A stretch of DNA of 64,000 bases from Paracoccaceae bacterium. Its GTDB lineage: Bacteria; Pseudomonadota; Alphaproteobacteria; Rhodobacterales; Rhodobacteraceae. Position 1 is the stretch's first letter; each line of letters opens with the position of its first letter. Location: positions 30,039-94,038 of the forward strand of contig JABSSD010000217.1 of the NCBI GenBank assembly GCA_013214575.1. Direction: 5' to 3'. A model generated the notes under the pieces. That model was not told the DNA's origin. It was given only the letters and a program-made list of their open reading frames with translations, and made no database searches. Below, piece by piece: positions 54,025 to 63,542 of this stretch. Made by a program: the position numbers and the translations under genes.

Positions 54025-54615
54025 TTAGCGCGTCGGCTTGTTGGACGAGGTGTCGAACAGTTTGGATGGCAACGGCATGCCGGTTTCCAGCGCCCCCAGT
54101 ATCACCGTGGTCCGGCCACCGCTGTTGTCATGCACCACCCATTTTCGCAGCTCCACCGGATCATCTGTGAACATCAGTTCCAGGCTGCCGTAATCCGGAT
54201 GCTCGGGATCCTGCGTCTGGACCACGGTTGTGGTGCCGTCAAAGCCATGGCCAACAACCATATTGGCGCGGCTCAGATCCACCCGCCGGGCCAGTATCAC
54301 CGAGAGCGGCGTGCGTCTGAGCGGATAGGTCTCGGGGGGCTGGTTGGATTTCTTGTCAAAGATCGCCACCGCACCGGCACCGGCGACCACGGTGCCAAAA
54401 TCCGGCGGATCATATTCAAACCGCATCCGGCCCGGCCGGTGAATATACAGCGTACCGGTGGACAGGCTGCCATCATCGTTGATCTGAGTGAAACTTGTCT
54501 GGGCCGTCTTCAGCCCATTCAGATAGCCGGAAATCTCAGTCAGGCTCAGCTTCTCGGCGGCCCAAGCGGCGGGGGCGCAGACAATCAGCGCCAAAGCAAA
54601 TGCAATCTGTTTCAT
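54025..54615 (-). CDS. lolA: Outer-membrane lipoprotein carrier LolA
   Basis: 196 residues with a signal peptide (FALALIVCAPAAWAA). The LolA pattern is visible: SLTEISGYLNGLKTAQTSFTQ, GTLYIHRPGRMRFEYDPPD, and ELRKWVVHDNSGGRTTVILG. It carries lipoproteins across the periplasm from LolCDE to the outer membrane. It lies 42 bases after ftsK on the same strand; this ftsK-lolA order is common in proteobacteria. Confidence 0.92.
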   Translation of the reverse strand: MKQIAFALALIVCAPAAWAAEKLSLTEISGYLNGLKTAQTSFTQINDDGSLSTGTLYIHRPGRMRFEYDPPDFGTVVAGAGAVAIFDKKSNQPPETYPLRRTPLSVILARRVDLSRANMVVGHGFDGTTTVVQTQDPEHPDYGSLELMFTDDPVELRKWVVHDNSGGRTTVILGALETGMPLPSKLFDTSSNKPTR

Positions 54616-54657
54616 AGATCCTACATAAGCCTTGTCCGCCAGATGTGAAGAGCCGCG

Positions 54658-57558
54658 TTACTGCTGCTCGGGTATCAGGATTTCTCTTTTACCAACGTGG
54701 TTTGCAGGCGACACAAGGCCCTCGTCCTCCATCTTCTCGACCAGCCTCGCGGCTTTGTTATAGCCGATGGCAAGTTTCCGCTGAATATACGAGGTCGAAC
54801 ATTTGCGGTCGCGAGCCACAATCTGCACCGCAGTGTCATACAGCGCGTCTTCGGTCGTGGTATTGCCGCCAGTCAGCCCCAGAACCGCATCAATATTGCT
54901 GGCGCTATCATCATCCGGAGCCTCGAGCACATTGCTCATGTATTCCGGCGGACCAAAGGCCTTCAGGTGATTGACCACCTCCTCGACCTCTTCGTCCGAG
55001 ACAAAAGGACCGTGGCAGCGGGTGATCTTGGCGCCGCCTGCCATATACAACATGTCACCCATGCCGAGCAGCTGCTCGGCGCCCATTTCACCCAAGATGG
55101 TGCGGCTGTCGATTTTTGAGGTCACCTGGAACGAGATCCGGGTCGGGAAGTTGGCCTTGATGGTGCCGGTGATCACATCGACCGAGGGACGCTGAGTGGC
55201 CATGATAAGGTGGATACCCGAGGCCCGCGCCATCTGCGCCAGACGCTGGATACAGGCCTCGATTTCCTTGCCGGCCACCATCATCAGGTCAGCCATCTCA
55301 TCGACGATCACCACGATATAAGGCAGCACCTTGGGGGCGAACTCTTCGCTCTCGAACACTGGTTCGCCGGTGTCATCATCAAATCCGGTCTGCACCGTGC
55401 GGCTGAACATCTCACCTTTGTCCAAGGCCTCGCGCACCCGGCCATTATAGCCTTCGATGTTGCGCACGCCCATCTTGGACATCTTGCGATAGCGGTCTTC
55501 CATCTCGCCGACGGTCCATTTCAACGCCACAACCGCTTTTTTCGGATCAGTCACCACCGGTGACAACAGATGCGGGATGCCGTCATAGACCGACAGTTCC
55601 AGCATTTTGGGGTCGATCATGATCATCCGGCATTCGGCTGGTGTCAGCTTATACAGCAGCGACAGGATCATGGTGTTGATGGCCACCGATTTACCGGATC
55701 CAGTGGTACCGGCAATCAGCAGGTGGGGCATCTTGGCGAGGTTGGCCACCATCGAATCGCCACCGATGTCTTTGCCCAGCGCCAGCGGCAAGCTCATGGT
55801 GCTGTCGCCAAAATCACGCGAGGCAAGGATCTCGCGCAGCATCACTTTTTCGCGGTTTTCATTGGGAAGCTCGATGCCAATCACCGAGCGGCCGGGCACC
55901 GTGGAGACCCGCGCCGACAGCGCCGACATCGACCGGGCGATATCATCCGACAGGCCAATCACCCGGCTGGCCTTCAAGCCCGGCGCCGGTTCCAGTTCAT
56001 ACATGGTGACAACAGGGCCGGGACGCACCGCGACGATCTCGCCCTTGACGCCATAATCGTCCAGCACGTGCTCCAGCATACGGGCGTTTTCTTCCAGCGC
56101 GTCGTCACTCAGGTGATGGCGCTCGATACTATCGGTGCTGGCCAGCAAATTCAGCGGCGGCAGTTCAAAGCCGTCATCGCTGTCCTCAAACCCCAAGCCG
56201 GGCTGCGCCTCGGCAATGGCGCGGGCCGAGGGCAGCACCGGTTTCAGCACCGGCAGTTCGACCACCGATTTACGCGGCTCTGCCACCGGCAGCTCCATCG
56301 GCGCGGGCGGCATGACCGCCACCGGCGGAGGTGTTGGTGACGGAGCCATCATGGCATTTTCTGGCTCCAGCTCAGGACTGTCCAGCGCCATGTCCGGCGG
56401 CGACACAGGCATTGCCGTCATCGGCGGCACGGGCATCGCCGTCATCGGTGGCTCGGGCGGCAAACCGTCCAACGGCGACCGGGGATTGAGCACCAGCGGT
56501 TCGGGGCGGCGGCCACGGCCCTTGGTCAGCGGCAGGTTGGGATCCTGCTCGGGCAGCAGATCAGCAGCGCGGCGCTCGCGGACGGCATCGGCAATCTTGG
56601 CGGCAATCCGGTCATCTCCGGGGGCCCCATCCAGCTCAACCGTCGAATGGCGCTCGACCAGTTCCGGTTCGGGCATGGTGATCGTCTCGCTGCGGCGGAT
56701 CATCGACGGCATCCGCGACAGCAAACCGCCACGCTCGGGGGCCGGCTCTTCGATAACTTCTTCTGCGTACTCCGAGGCAGGCTCCGCCCTATAGCGATCC
56801 ATGGTATCGATCACGTGCAGTTCATCCTCGGCATCGGCATCAGCGGCGGCGGCGCGTTCGGCGCGTTGGGCGCGATAGGTCATTGCCGCCTGCAACCCGC
56901 CAGTGGCACCCCGCCCCAGAAGATTGGCCAAGCCGGCATAGGCCATCACCACTCCGATCAGCATGAAACGACCGCCACGGGCCAGTTCAGGACGGGTGAA
57001 GCCCAAGACAAAGGCGCCCAAAGTCAGCATGCTCAGCGCAGTCAGCAGTGTCATCAATTTGACGGTGATCACATAGCTGATAGGCGACAGGGTCAGCAAA
57101 GCCCCCATAACAGTATCGCCGAACAATCCACCCAGGCCAAAGTTATGGCTCACGTCCCAAATCGCATCCGGCACCAGAGTGGCGGCATAGACGGAGCTCA
57201 GCGCAATGGCGATTGGCGCAAAAATCACCCGGGGCATCGCCCGGTCTTCGTCCCAATGCAGCACAAACCGGGCGCCCCACACCAGCAGTATCAGAGAAAT
57301 CGCCCATACGCCTTTGCCAACAATCATGAACAACAACGCGGTAATAGAGGCACCGGGCCGCCCCAGCCAGTTTTGCACGGGGGCGTCGGTCGACACCCAC
57401 CAGTTGGGGTCGTCCGGGGTATAAGATCCAATCATAGCCGCAGCGATCAGGCCGAGCACGATCAGCGCGATGCCGATCAGCTCCTTGCCCCGTTTTTCGA
57501 TAGCTGCCTGCATATTACTGTCCAACAGCGGGTCGCGACTGCGTGTTTGAAATGCCAT
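54658..57558 (-). CDS. ftsK: DNA translocase FtsK
   Basis: 966 residues. The N-terminus has four or five membrane helices (about 28-215). A proline/acidic linker (about 230-470) includes a short duplication [18 protein letters not shown]. The motor domain has Walker A in [16 protein letters not shown] (about 613) and Walker B in [13 protein letters not shown] (about 749). The last 65 residues are the gamma domain ([20 protein letters not shown]) that reads the polar KOPS sequences. It moves chromosome ends to the dif site at division. Confidence 0.96.
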   Translation of the reverse strand: MAFQTRSRDPLLDSNMQAAIEKRGKELIGIALIVLGLIAAAMIGSYTPDDPNWWVSTDAPVQNWLGRPGASITALLFMIVGKGVWAISLILLVWGARFVLHWDEDRAMPRVIFAPIAIALSSVYAATLVPDAIWDVSHNFGLGGLFGDTVMGALLTLSPISYVITVKLMTLLTALSMLTLGAFVLGFTRPELARGGRFMLIGVVMAYAGLANLLGRGATGGLQAAMTYRAQRAERAAAADADAEDELHVIDTMDRYRAEPASEYAEEVIEEPAPERGGLLSRMPSMIRRSETITMPEPELVERHSTVELDGAPGDDRIAAKIADAVRERRAADLLPEQDPNLPLTKGRGRRPEPLVLNPRSPLDGLPPEPPMTAMPVPPMTAMPVSPPDMALDSPELEPENAMMAPSPTPPPVAVMPPAPMELPVAEPRKSVVELPVLKPVLPSARAIAEAQPGLGFEDSDDGFELPPLNLLASTDSIERHHLSDDALEENARMLEHVLDDYGVKGEIVAVRPGPVVTMYELEPAPGLKASRVIGLSDDIARSMSALSARVSTVPGRSVIGIELPNENREKVMLREILASRDFGDSTMSLPLALGKDIGGDSMVANLAKMPHLLIAGTTGSGKSVAINTMILSLLYKLTPAECRMIMIDPKMLELSVYDGIPHLLSPVVTDPKKAVVALKWTVGEMEDRYRKMSKMGVRNIEGYNGRVREALDKGEMFSRTVQTGFDDDTGEPVFESEEFAPKVLPYIVVIVDEMADLMMVAGKEIEACIQRLAQMARASGIHLIMATQRPSVDVITGTIKANFPTRISFQVTSKIDSRTILGEMGAEQLLGMGDMLYMAGGAKITRCHGPFVSDEEVEEVVNHLKAFGPPEYMSNVLEAPDDDSASNIDAVLGLTGGNTTTEDALYDTAVQIVARDRKCSTSYIQRKLAIGYNKAARLVEKMEDEGLVSPANHVGKREILIPEQQ

Positions 57559-57668
57559 GCCTACCTCGGTTCCTCATTTGGGCCATGCCTGCTGTTTTCG
57601 CAGGTCGCGGGCCCGGTCTTTTTCATGGGCTCCGCAACGGCCGACTGCTCGGACCGTCGCGGTGCAAT

Positions 57669-58847
57669 TCAGTACAGACAGCTGCGCAATTTTATCAGCG
57701 CCGCCTCTGTTTGATCTTTGGGCGCCACCAGAGCGACGCGGATAAAACCCTTGCCCGGATTTTCCCCATCGACGTCCTGCGCCAGATAGGCACCGGGCAG
57801 CACCCGCACGCCGGTCTGCTGCCATAGCGTCAATGCAGCGGTCTCGCCATCCTCGACGGGCAGCCACAGGAAGAACCCAGCTTCGGGGGCCATATAGCCC
57901 GGCAATCCGGAGAACACCCGATCGGCGATCTCATATTTCTCTACATAGAGCGCCCGGTTTGCCACCACATGGGCCTCATCCGACCAAACCCGGGCGGCGG
58001 CGGCCTGCAGTGGCAGCGGCAAAGGCGCGCCGGCATAGGTGCGCAGCTGTTTGATCCGGGCCATGTTCTGCGGCCCGCTGGCAATCAACCCCGAGCGCAA
58101 GCCCGGCAGGTTTGACCGCTTGGACAGCGAGTTGAACAGCACCACCCGTTCCGGATCGGCGCCCAGCTCTTGCGCCACGGTCAGCACCCCCAGTGGGACG
58201 CTGTCACGGTAGATCTCCGAATAGCACTCATCCGCGAAAATCTTGAAATCATAGCGCTCGGCCAGCTGGATCAACTGGGTCCAATAGGCGCGGTCAGCCA
58301 CCGCGCCCTGCGGATTGGCGGGCGAGCAGATATAGGCAATTGCAGTGCGGTTCAGCACCTCTTCGGGCAGGCTGGCATAGTCTGGCAGATGACCACTGGC
58401 CTGCGTGGCCCTCACAAAGACCGGCTCAGCCGCCACCGAAAGGGCGGCCAGCATATAGACCTGATAAAACGGATTGGGGATCAGCACCGCCGGTTTCAAA
58501 CCAGCCTTCTGCTCAGGGCACAGGGCCATGGCCGCGTTATACAGCCCCTCGCGGGTGCCGTTCAGCGCCATAACTTGCGTTTCTTTGTCCATCACCGCGC
58601 CATAGCGGCGCTGGATCCAGGCGCTGATCTCGCCGCGCAGCTGGTCCGTGCCCTCATTAGGCGGATATTTATTAAAGCCGGCTGCGTTTTCGACAATGAC
58701 ATCCGTAACCCACTGAGGGAACGCGTGTTTTGGCTCACCAATGGTCATATGGACCACATCCCCACCCGAGGTGTGATGATCCAATAGCGCCCGCAAGCGC
58801 GGAAACGCATAGGCCGGAAGGTTCGAAAACCGCTCGGGAAAATTCAT
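57669..58847 (-). CDS. Class I/II aminotransferase, DapC-like
   Basis: 392 residues, fold type I. VHMTIGEPKHAFPQWV, YPPNEGTDQLRGEISAW, NPFYQVY, SPANPQGAVADRAYW and the PLP lysine in FNSLSKRSNLPGLRSGL are clear. This subgroup is usually annotated as succinyldiaminopimelate aminotransferase (DapC), which would serve the same pathway as dapB elsewhere in the window. The specific substrate is inferred. Upstream of ftsK on the same strand. Confidence 0.85.
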   Translation of the reverse strand: MNFPERFSNLPAYAFPRLRALLDHHTSGGDVVHMTIGEPKHAFPQWVTDVIVENAAGFNKYPPNEGTDQLRGEISAWIQRRYGAVMDKETQVMALNGTREGLYNAAMALCPEQKAGLKPAVLIPNPFYQVYMLAALSVAAEPVFVRATQASGHLPDYASLPEEVLNRTAIAYICSPANPQGAVADRAYWTQLIQLAERYDFKIFADECYSEIYRDSVPLGVLTVAQELGADPERVVLFNSLSKRSNLPGLRSGLIASGPQNMARIKQLRTYAGAPLPLPLQAAAARVWSDEAHVVANRALYVEKYEIADRVFSGLPGYMAPEAGFFLWLPVEDGETAALTLWQQTGVRVLPGAYLAQDVDGENPGKGFIRVALVAPKDQTEAALIKLRSCLY

Positions 58848-58955
58848 GTGCTAAGCCTCAAGTCCGGGATCATTTTCGCCCCGTTTTCCATAAGATACAG
58901 ATCCGGCGGCAATCCGTCCAGCCGCCCGCAGCCAGTGATTTGGTTAATGTGGCTT

Positions 58956-60284
58956 TCAGGCCAAGGCCCGCTCAACCGCCGATCCAACCCGCAGCAGGGC
59001 TTCTTCACCATCGGGCGGCCCCAGCAGCTGCAGCCCGCAACTGGCGGTGCCTGTTGGCAGCGACAAGCCGCAGAGCCCCATCAGATTGCCGATCCGGGTG
59101 TTGCGCAGCGCCATCAGATTGGCGTGAACGTAATAGTCATCCTCGCTCAGCAATCGCGCCATGTTCGGCGGTAAAATCGGTGAGGTCGGGCACAGCACCG
59201 CGTCAAACCCCGCAGTCGCCTGATCCCAGACCATGCGGATCTGCTCTATCCTGGCCCAGGCGGCGACATAATCCGCGCCGCTGACATCGCCGCCGGCCCG
59301 GAACCGCTCCAGGATGGCCGGGAACATCAAATCGGGTGCCGCCTCGATCACCTCCCTCCACAGCCCGTAGGCCTCGGTGGTGAACAACACGCCGCTCAGC
59401 GCCATTGCCTCGGGCAGCTCGGACACCACCAGTGGCACCACCTCGGCACCCGCAACCCGCAGCCGGTCCAGCGCCGAAACATGGGCCGCGCGCACAGTGT
59501 CATCCAGATCATCCAGCGCCACCGTCTGCAGGTCGGCAAACCGGCGTCCCTTTAGGCTGGCACCGCGCAGATCGGCAGCGGGCGATCCCTCAAGCACCGC
59601 CAAGAACAGCGCCGCATCTTCGACGGTTCGGGCCAGCGGGCCAACAGTGTCAAATTTCAGGCACAGCGGCACCACGCCCTCAAGACTAATCCGCCCCGAG
59701 GTGGTTTTCAGCCCAACCAGATCATTCCACGCCGAGGGAATACGCACCGAGCCGCCGGTGTCGGTGCCAATGCCGCAGGCCGCCAGCCCAAAGGCAACCG
59801 AGGCAGCAGCGCCGGACGAAGAGCCGCCCGGAACCGCATCGGCGTCGTTGATACAGGGCGGCGTTTCCTTGACCGGATTCAGCCCCAGCCCGGAAAAGGC
59901 CAGCTCGCTCATATGGGTTTTGCCCAGACAGACGGTGCCCATGGCGGTGGCATTGCGCAGCACCAGTGCGTCTTGGTCCGGCACCCGGCCCAGCAACAGA
60001 TCCGAGCCGGACTCGGTGCCCACGCAGGCGCTGTCGTACAGGTCTTTCCAGCTGATCGGCACCCCGTCCAGCACTGAGCGGCGCTGGCCGGCGCGGGCGC
60101 GTTTGCCTGCAGCGGTGGCCTCACTCAGCGCCCGATCATGGGTGACGCGGGCATAGATCCGGTCGCGCAGGGGATGGGCGTCGATGGCCTCCAGATAGGC
60201 TTGGGTCAGCTGCAGCGGATCAATCTCTCCACGGCCAATTCCCCGGCCCAGATCCGCCGCGCTCATTTTCAACCAGTCCGACAT
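58956..60284 (-). CDS. Amidase (amidase-signature family)
   Basis: 442 residues. The Ser-cisSer-Lys triad is visible: Lys in VPISWKDLYDSACVG, cis-Ser in VPGGSSSGAAASVAFGLA and the nucleophile Ser in GTDTGGSVRIPSAWND. Members hydrolyse amides or transfer ammonia; without gatB/gatC nearby this is not a clear GatA. First gene of the amidase-aminotransferase-ftsK-lolA run; divergent from the UbiH gene. Confidence 0.88.
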   Translation of the reverse strand: MSDWLKMSAADLGRGIGRGEIDPLQLTQAYLEAIDAHPLRDRIYARVTHDRALSEATAAGKRARAGQRRSVLDGVPISWKDLYDSACVGTESGSDLLLGRVPDQDALVLRNATAMGTVCLGKTHMSELAFSGLGLNPVKETPPCINDADAVPGGSSSGAAASVAFGLAACGIGTDTGGSVRIPSAWNDLVGLKTTSGRISLEGVVPLCLKFDTVGPLARTVEDAALFLAVLEGSPAADLRGASLKGRRFADLQTVALDDLDDTVRAAHVSALDRLRVAGAEVVPLVVSELPEAMALSGVLFTTEAYGLWREVIEAAPDLMFPAILERFRAGGDVSGADYVAAWARIEQIRMVWDQATAGFDAVLCPTSPILPPNMARLLSEDDYYVHANLMALRNTRIGNLMGLCGLSLPTGTASCGLQLLGPPDGEEALLRVGSAVERALA

Positions 60285-60372
60285 GTCTCATGGGCTCCCT
60301 TTAGCTGTCAAAGCGACGGTAACGACACTGCCGCCCATGGACAATCCCGAACACAGGCGCATAGTGCGGCGC

Positions 60373-61602
60373 ATGAAAAACACATCCGATATCCTGATCG
60401 TTGGTGGCGGGTTGAACGGCCCGGCGCTGGCGCTGGCGCTGGCGCAGACCGGCTTTTCCGTCACCGTGATCGACGCGCTGCCGCAGGCCAAATTGCAAGA
60501 CAGTGCCTTTGACGGCCGCGGCTATGCACTGGCCCTGGCGTCGCAGCGGTTGCTGCAGCAGGTCGGCGTCTGGCAGCATGTGGGAAGCGATAACGCCCAG
60601 CCGATGTTGGAAATCAAAGTCACCGATGGCCATGCCGGACAGGGCCCGTCGCCTTTCTTTATGCATTTCGATCATGCCGAGATCGAAGACGGCCCGATGG
60701 GCTACATGGTCGAGGACCGATTCCTGCGCCGCGCCCTGATCACCGCGATGGAGGCAGAGCCCGGCATCACCCTGATCAACCAGCGCCGGGTCGAGGCGCA
60801 ACAGGTCGATGCCAGCGGTGTCACCCTGACGCTGGACGGAGGTGACACCCTGCGCGGCCGGATGCTGATCGGCTGCGACGGCCGCAACAGTGGCACCGCC
60901 CAACGGGGTGGCATCAAGCGCAGCGGCTGGGACTATGGCCAGACTGCGCTGGTCTGCGCCATCAACCACGAAAAACCACACCACGGCATTGCCCATCAGT
61001 TCTTCATGCCGCCCGGACCGCTGGCGATTCTGCCACTGCCCGGCAACCGGTCCTCCATTGTCTGGAGCGAGAGCACCAAAACCGCCGCAGCGATCCAGGC
61101 GCTGGATGACGTCGATTACATCGAGGCCCTGCGGCCCCGGTTTGGCGATTTTCTCGGCGAGATCAGCCTGGCCGGCAAGCGGTTCACCTATCCGCTGAAC
61201 CTGACCCTGGCCAATTCTTTTGTCGGCGACCATCTGGCGCTGGTTGGCGATGCCGCCCACGGGATGCATCCCATTGCCGGACAGGGCCTGAACGCCGGGC
61301 TGCGCGATGTTGGGGCACTGGCGCAGGTGCTGACCGAGGCCCGCCGCCGCGGCGAGGATTTTGCCGCGGAGCTGGTGCTGCAGCGCTATCAGGAGTGGCG
61401 CCGGTTCGACACCGCAACATTGGCCGCCGCGACGGATCTGTTCAACCGGCTGTTTTCAAACGACAACCCGATACTGCGGCTGGGTCGCGATATTGGTATG
61501 GGCATTGTCGGCTCGCTGCCCGGCCTGCGCCGCAGCTTCGTCCGCGAGGCGGCCGGCCTGACCGGCGACCTGCCCAAACTGCTGCAGGGCAAAGGGATTT
61601 AG
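60373..61602 (+). CDS. UbiH/UbiF/COQ6-family flavin monooxygenase
   Basis: 409 residues. FAD dinucleotide motif DILIVGGGLNGPALALALA at the N-terminus, the DG motif MLIGCDGRNSG, and the GD motif LVGDAAHGMHPIAGQGLNAG near residue 300. It hydroxylates the benzoquinone ring in ubiquinone synthesis; which ring position is not evident. ATG 60373 is closest to the FAD motif; ATG 60337 is also in frame. Confidence 0.9.
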   Translation: MKNTSDILIVGGGLNGPALALALAQTGFSVTVIDALPQAKLQDSAFDGRGYALALASQRLLQQVGVWQHVGSDNAQPMLEIKVTDGHAGQGPSPFFMHFDHAEIEDGPMGYMVEDRFLRRALITAMEAEPGITLINQRRVEAQQVDASGVTLTLDGGDTLRGRMLIGCDGRNSGTAQRGGIKRSGWDYGQTALVCAINHEKPHHGIAHQFFMPPGPLAILPLPGNRSSIVWSESTKTAAAIQALDDVDYIEALRPRFGDFLGEISLAGKRFTYPLNLTLANSFVGDHLALVGDAAHGMHPIAGQGLNAGLRDVGALAQVLTEARRRGEDFAAELVLQRYQEWRRFDTATLAAATDLFNRLFSNDNPILRLGRDIGMGIVGSLPGLRRSFVREAAGLTGDLPKLLQGKGI

Positions 61603-61722
61603 TCGCAACTTACCGAACCGGAGGGCCGGGCGCGGCCCGTGCCGCTTCGCGCCACTGGCAGATTATCTCTTATGGTTCTGGGAAATATACCACAAATCCG
61701 GGGCTGCGCCCGTTCACGCCTG

Positions 61723-61743
61723 AAATGATCCGCCGGATCATTT
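61723..61743. terminator. Hairpin between convergent ubiH-like and Trm112 genes
   Basis: AAATGATCC / GGATCATTT with loop GCC, symmetrical and therefore usable from both sides. Only short T/A ends serve as U-tracts. Confidence 0.6.
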
Positions 61744-61755
61744 GCTAGAGGGCGA

Positions 61756-61962
61756 TCACTCCAGCACGCGGGCTTCGTCCAGCAGCATCACCGGAATGCC
61801 ATTGCGGATGGGAAAGGCCAGATTGGCCGCCTTGGACACCAGCTCCTGCGCCTCGGCATGATATTCCAGCACCGTGTGGGTCTTTGGACAAACCAGTGCC
61901 TCAAGCATATGACGATCAAAGGCGGGGGTCTGGGTCTCGGTCTCGGTCCGGGTCTCGGTCAT
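61756..61962 (-). CDS. Trm112-family protein
   Basis: 68 residues. [24 protein letters not shown] and [17 protein letters not shown] are the Trm112 core (PF03966 pattern CP-x-C reduced to a single Cys). The N-terminus [12 protein letters not shown] is encoded by a short GAGACC-type microrepeat and precedes the conserved part. The ATG overlaps the stop codon of the LON-domain gene (ATGA). Eukaryotic Trm112 activates methyltransferases; the bacterial role is unclear. Confidence 0.85.
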   Translation of the reverse strand: MTETRTETETQTPAFDRHMLEALVCPKTHTVLEYHAEAQELVSKAANLAFPIRNGIPVMLLDEARVLE

Positions 61963-62600
61963 TGCAGCATTTCCTCGCTGGAACCGCCTCGCAGGGCAAA
62001 TTCGATCAGAGTGGTCAGGGTTTCACGTCTTGTGGCAAGCCCCGGGGCCTCTAGCAAGGCCTGTTTGTCCTCGGGGTCAAAGTCCAGCATCATCGACAGC
62101 GAGTTGATCAGCAGCTCGTCATCCGCGTCCTTCAGCACCTCCCAATCGGTCGACAGGCTGCGCGACGAGAAAAACCGCTCCAGCAGATCAAGGAACTCTG
62201 GCCGATCAAACCGGCTGTCATCCTCAACCCGGCCCAAATCCCGGTCAAAGCCTTCCCAGCTGACCTGACAGCGCCGATAGGGCGTAAAGCCATCGGTTTC
62301 TTGCTCGATCCGAAACCGGGACACCCCCGACAGGGTGATCAGATAGCGCCCATCCTCGGTTTCAGAGAACTGGGTCACCCGCCCGGCACAGCCAATATCG
62401 TGCAGGCCTTCGTCACTGCCCTGCCCGGCAAAGGGCTGCACCATGCCGATCAGCCGCTGCGGCGTCTTCAGGGCATCTTCCAGCATCATCAGATAGCGCG
62501 GCTCGAAGATATGCAAAGGCAGCCTTGACCGGGGCAGCAAAAGCGCCCCGGGCAAAGGAAACACGGCAACCGTGTCCGGTAAGTCTGTGGACTGGATCAT
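61959..62600 (-). CDS. LON peptidase substrate-binding domain protein
   Basis: 213 residues with only the Lon N-terminal domain: [33 protein letters not shown] start ([18 protein letters not shown]), [22 protein letters not shown] and [15 protein letters not shown]. No ATPase or protease domain. Such stand-alone proteins are thought to bind unfolded or specific substrates. Coupled to the Trm112 gene by a 4-base overlap, and 27 bases after the CnoX gene. Confidence 0.9.
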   Translation of the reverse strand: MIQSTDLPDTVAVFPLPGALLLPRSRLPLHIFEPRYLMMLEDALKTPQRLIGMVQPFAGQGSDEGLHDIGCAGRVTQFSETEDGRYLITLSGVSRFRIEQETDGFTPYRRCQVSWEGFDRDLGRVEDDSRFDRPEFLDLLERFFSSRSLSTDWEVLKDADDELLINSLSMMLDFDPEDKQALLEAPGLATRRETLTTLIEFALRGGSSEEMLQ

Positions 62601-62627
62601 TGACTTGAAATTAGCCCTCAGACGGGA

Positions 62628-63542
62628 TTAGGCAAATATCATCGAGCTCAATTTACGGCGACCGTTAAGAACAATCGGATCTTCCGGCTTCAGAGCGTCA
62701 AAGACGGTAAACAACTGAGCCTTGGCAGCCGAGTCGTTCCACTCCCGATCGCGCCGGAACAGTTCCAGCAATTCCGCAACCGCCGCCTCGGCATCGCCCG
62801 CAGCATGCAGCGCCTGAGCCAGATCAAACCGCGCCTGATGGTCCGTCGGATCCGCATCAACGGCGCTGCGCAATTCCGCCACCGGACCGGCGTTTTCAGC
62901 TTGCCGCGCCAGCTCGATCTGCGCCCTGACGGCTTCGATCTCTGGGGCTTCGGCAATCTCGGCCGGGGCGCCGTTCAGCACCGCTTCGGCCTGATCCGCG
63001 TCCTCACCCGCCAGATGGGTCCGCGCCAGGCCGCCGTAAGCGGCTGCGTTTTTATCGTCTTCGCCAATCACCGCCGCAAAAATCTGCGCCGCATCCTCGG
63101 CCTCTCCCTCGGCCAGCATTGCTTCAGCAGCCTCCAGAGCATCGCCCAGACCGCCGTCAGCAGCGCCACCGCCAGCTTCGACAATCTTTGCAACAAAGGC
63201 GTCAATCTCAGACGGCGGCAAAGCCCCCTGAAAGCCATCAATCGGCTGGCCTTGGTAAAAGGCAAACACCGCCGGGATCGACTGCACCTGCATCTGACTG
63301 GCGATCATCTGGTTTTCGTCCACGTTGACCTTGACCATGGTCACCGCACCCTTGGCGCGGATGACAGCGGCTTCCAGCGCCGGGCCCAGAGTCTTGCAGG
63401 GGCCACACCAGGGCGCCCAGAAATCGACAATGACCGGCGCCTCCTGCGAGGCCTCGACCACATCCTGCATAAAGGTCGCCTCGGTGACGTCCTTGATCAA
63501 ATCCGCCGCCGGGGCCTCGGCCCCACCAATGATATCTACCAT
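62628..63542 (-). CDS. CnoX/YbbN-type thioredoxin with TPR-like C-terminus
   Basis: 304 residues. The thioredoxin domain (about 15-120) has an intact WCGPC (Cys46, Cys49), unlike E. coli YbbN, which lacks it. The C-terminal 180 residues are Ala/Glu-rich helical repeats (LGDALEAAEAMLAEGEAEDAAQ, ARFDLAQALHAAGDAEAAVAEL) as in chaperedoxins. It probably protects unfolded proteins from oxidation and can also reduce disulfides. ATG 63542 (MVDIIGG) follows GAGAGCAAGG. Same direction as the LON-domain and Trm112 genes. Confidence 0.9.
   Translation of the reverse strand: MVDIIGGAEAPAADLIKDVTEATFMQDVVEASQEAPVIVDFWAPWCGPCKTLGPALEAAVIRAKGAVTMVKVNVDENQMIASQMQVQSIPAVFAFYQGQPIDGFQGALPPSEIDAFVAKIVEAGGGAADGGLGDALEAAEAMLAEGEAEDAAQIFAAVIGEDDKNAAAYGGLARTHLAGEDADQAEAVLNGAPAEIAEAPEIEAVRAQIELARQAENAGPVAELRSAVDADPTDHQARFDLAQALHAAGDAEAAVAELLELFRRDREWNDSAAKAQLFTVFDALKPEDPIVLNGRRKLSSMIFA

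Noticed and set aside
56647..57714. Plus-strand frame of 355 codons opposite ftsK
   Set aside because: Antisense to the membrane and linker part of FtsK; Gln/His-rich composition typical of a shadow.
58956..60284. Amidase as GatA of the Glu-tRNA amidotransferase
   Set aside because: No gatB or gatC next to it, and the neighbours are ftsK-type genes; the general amidase call is safer.
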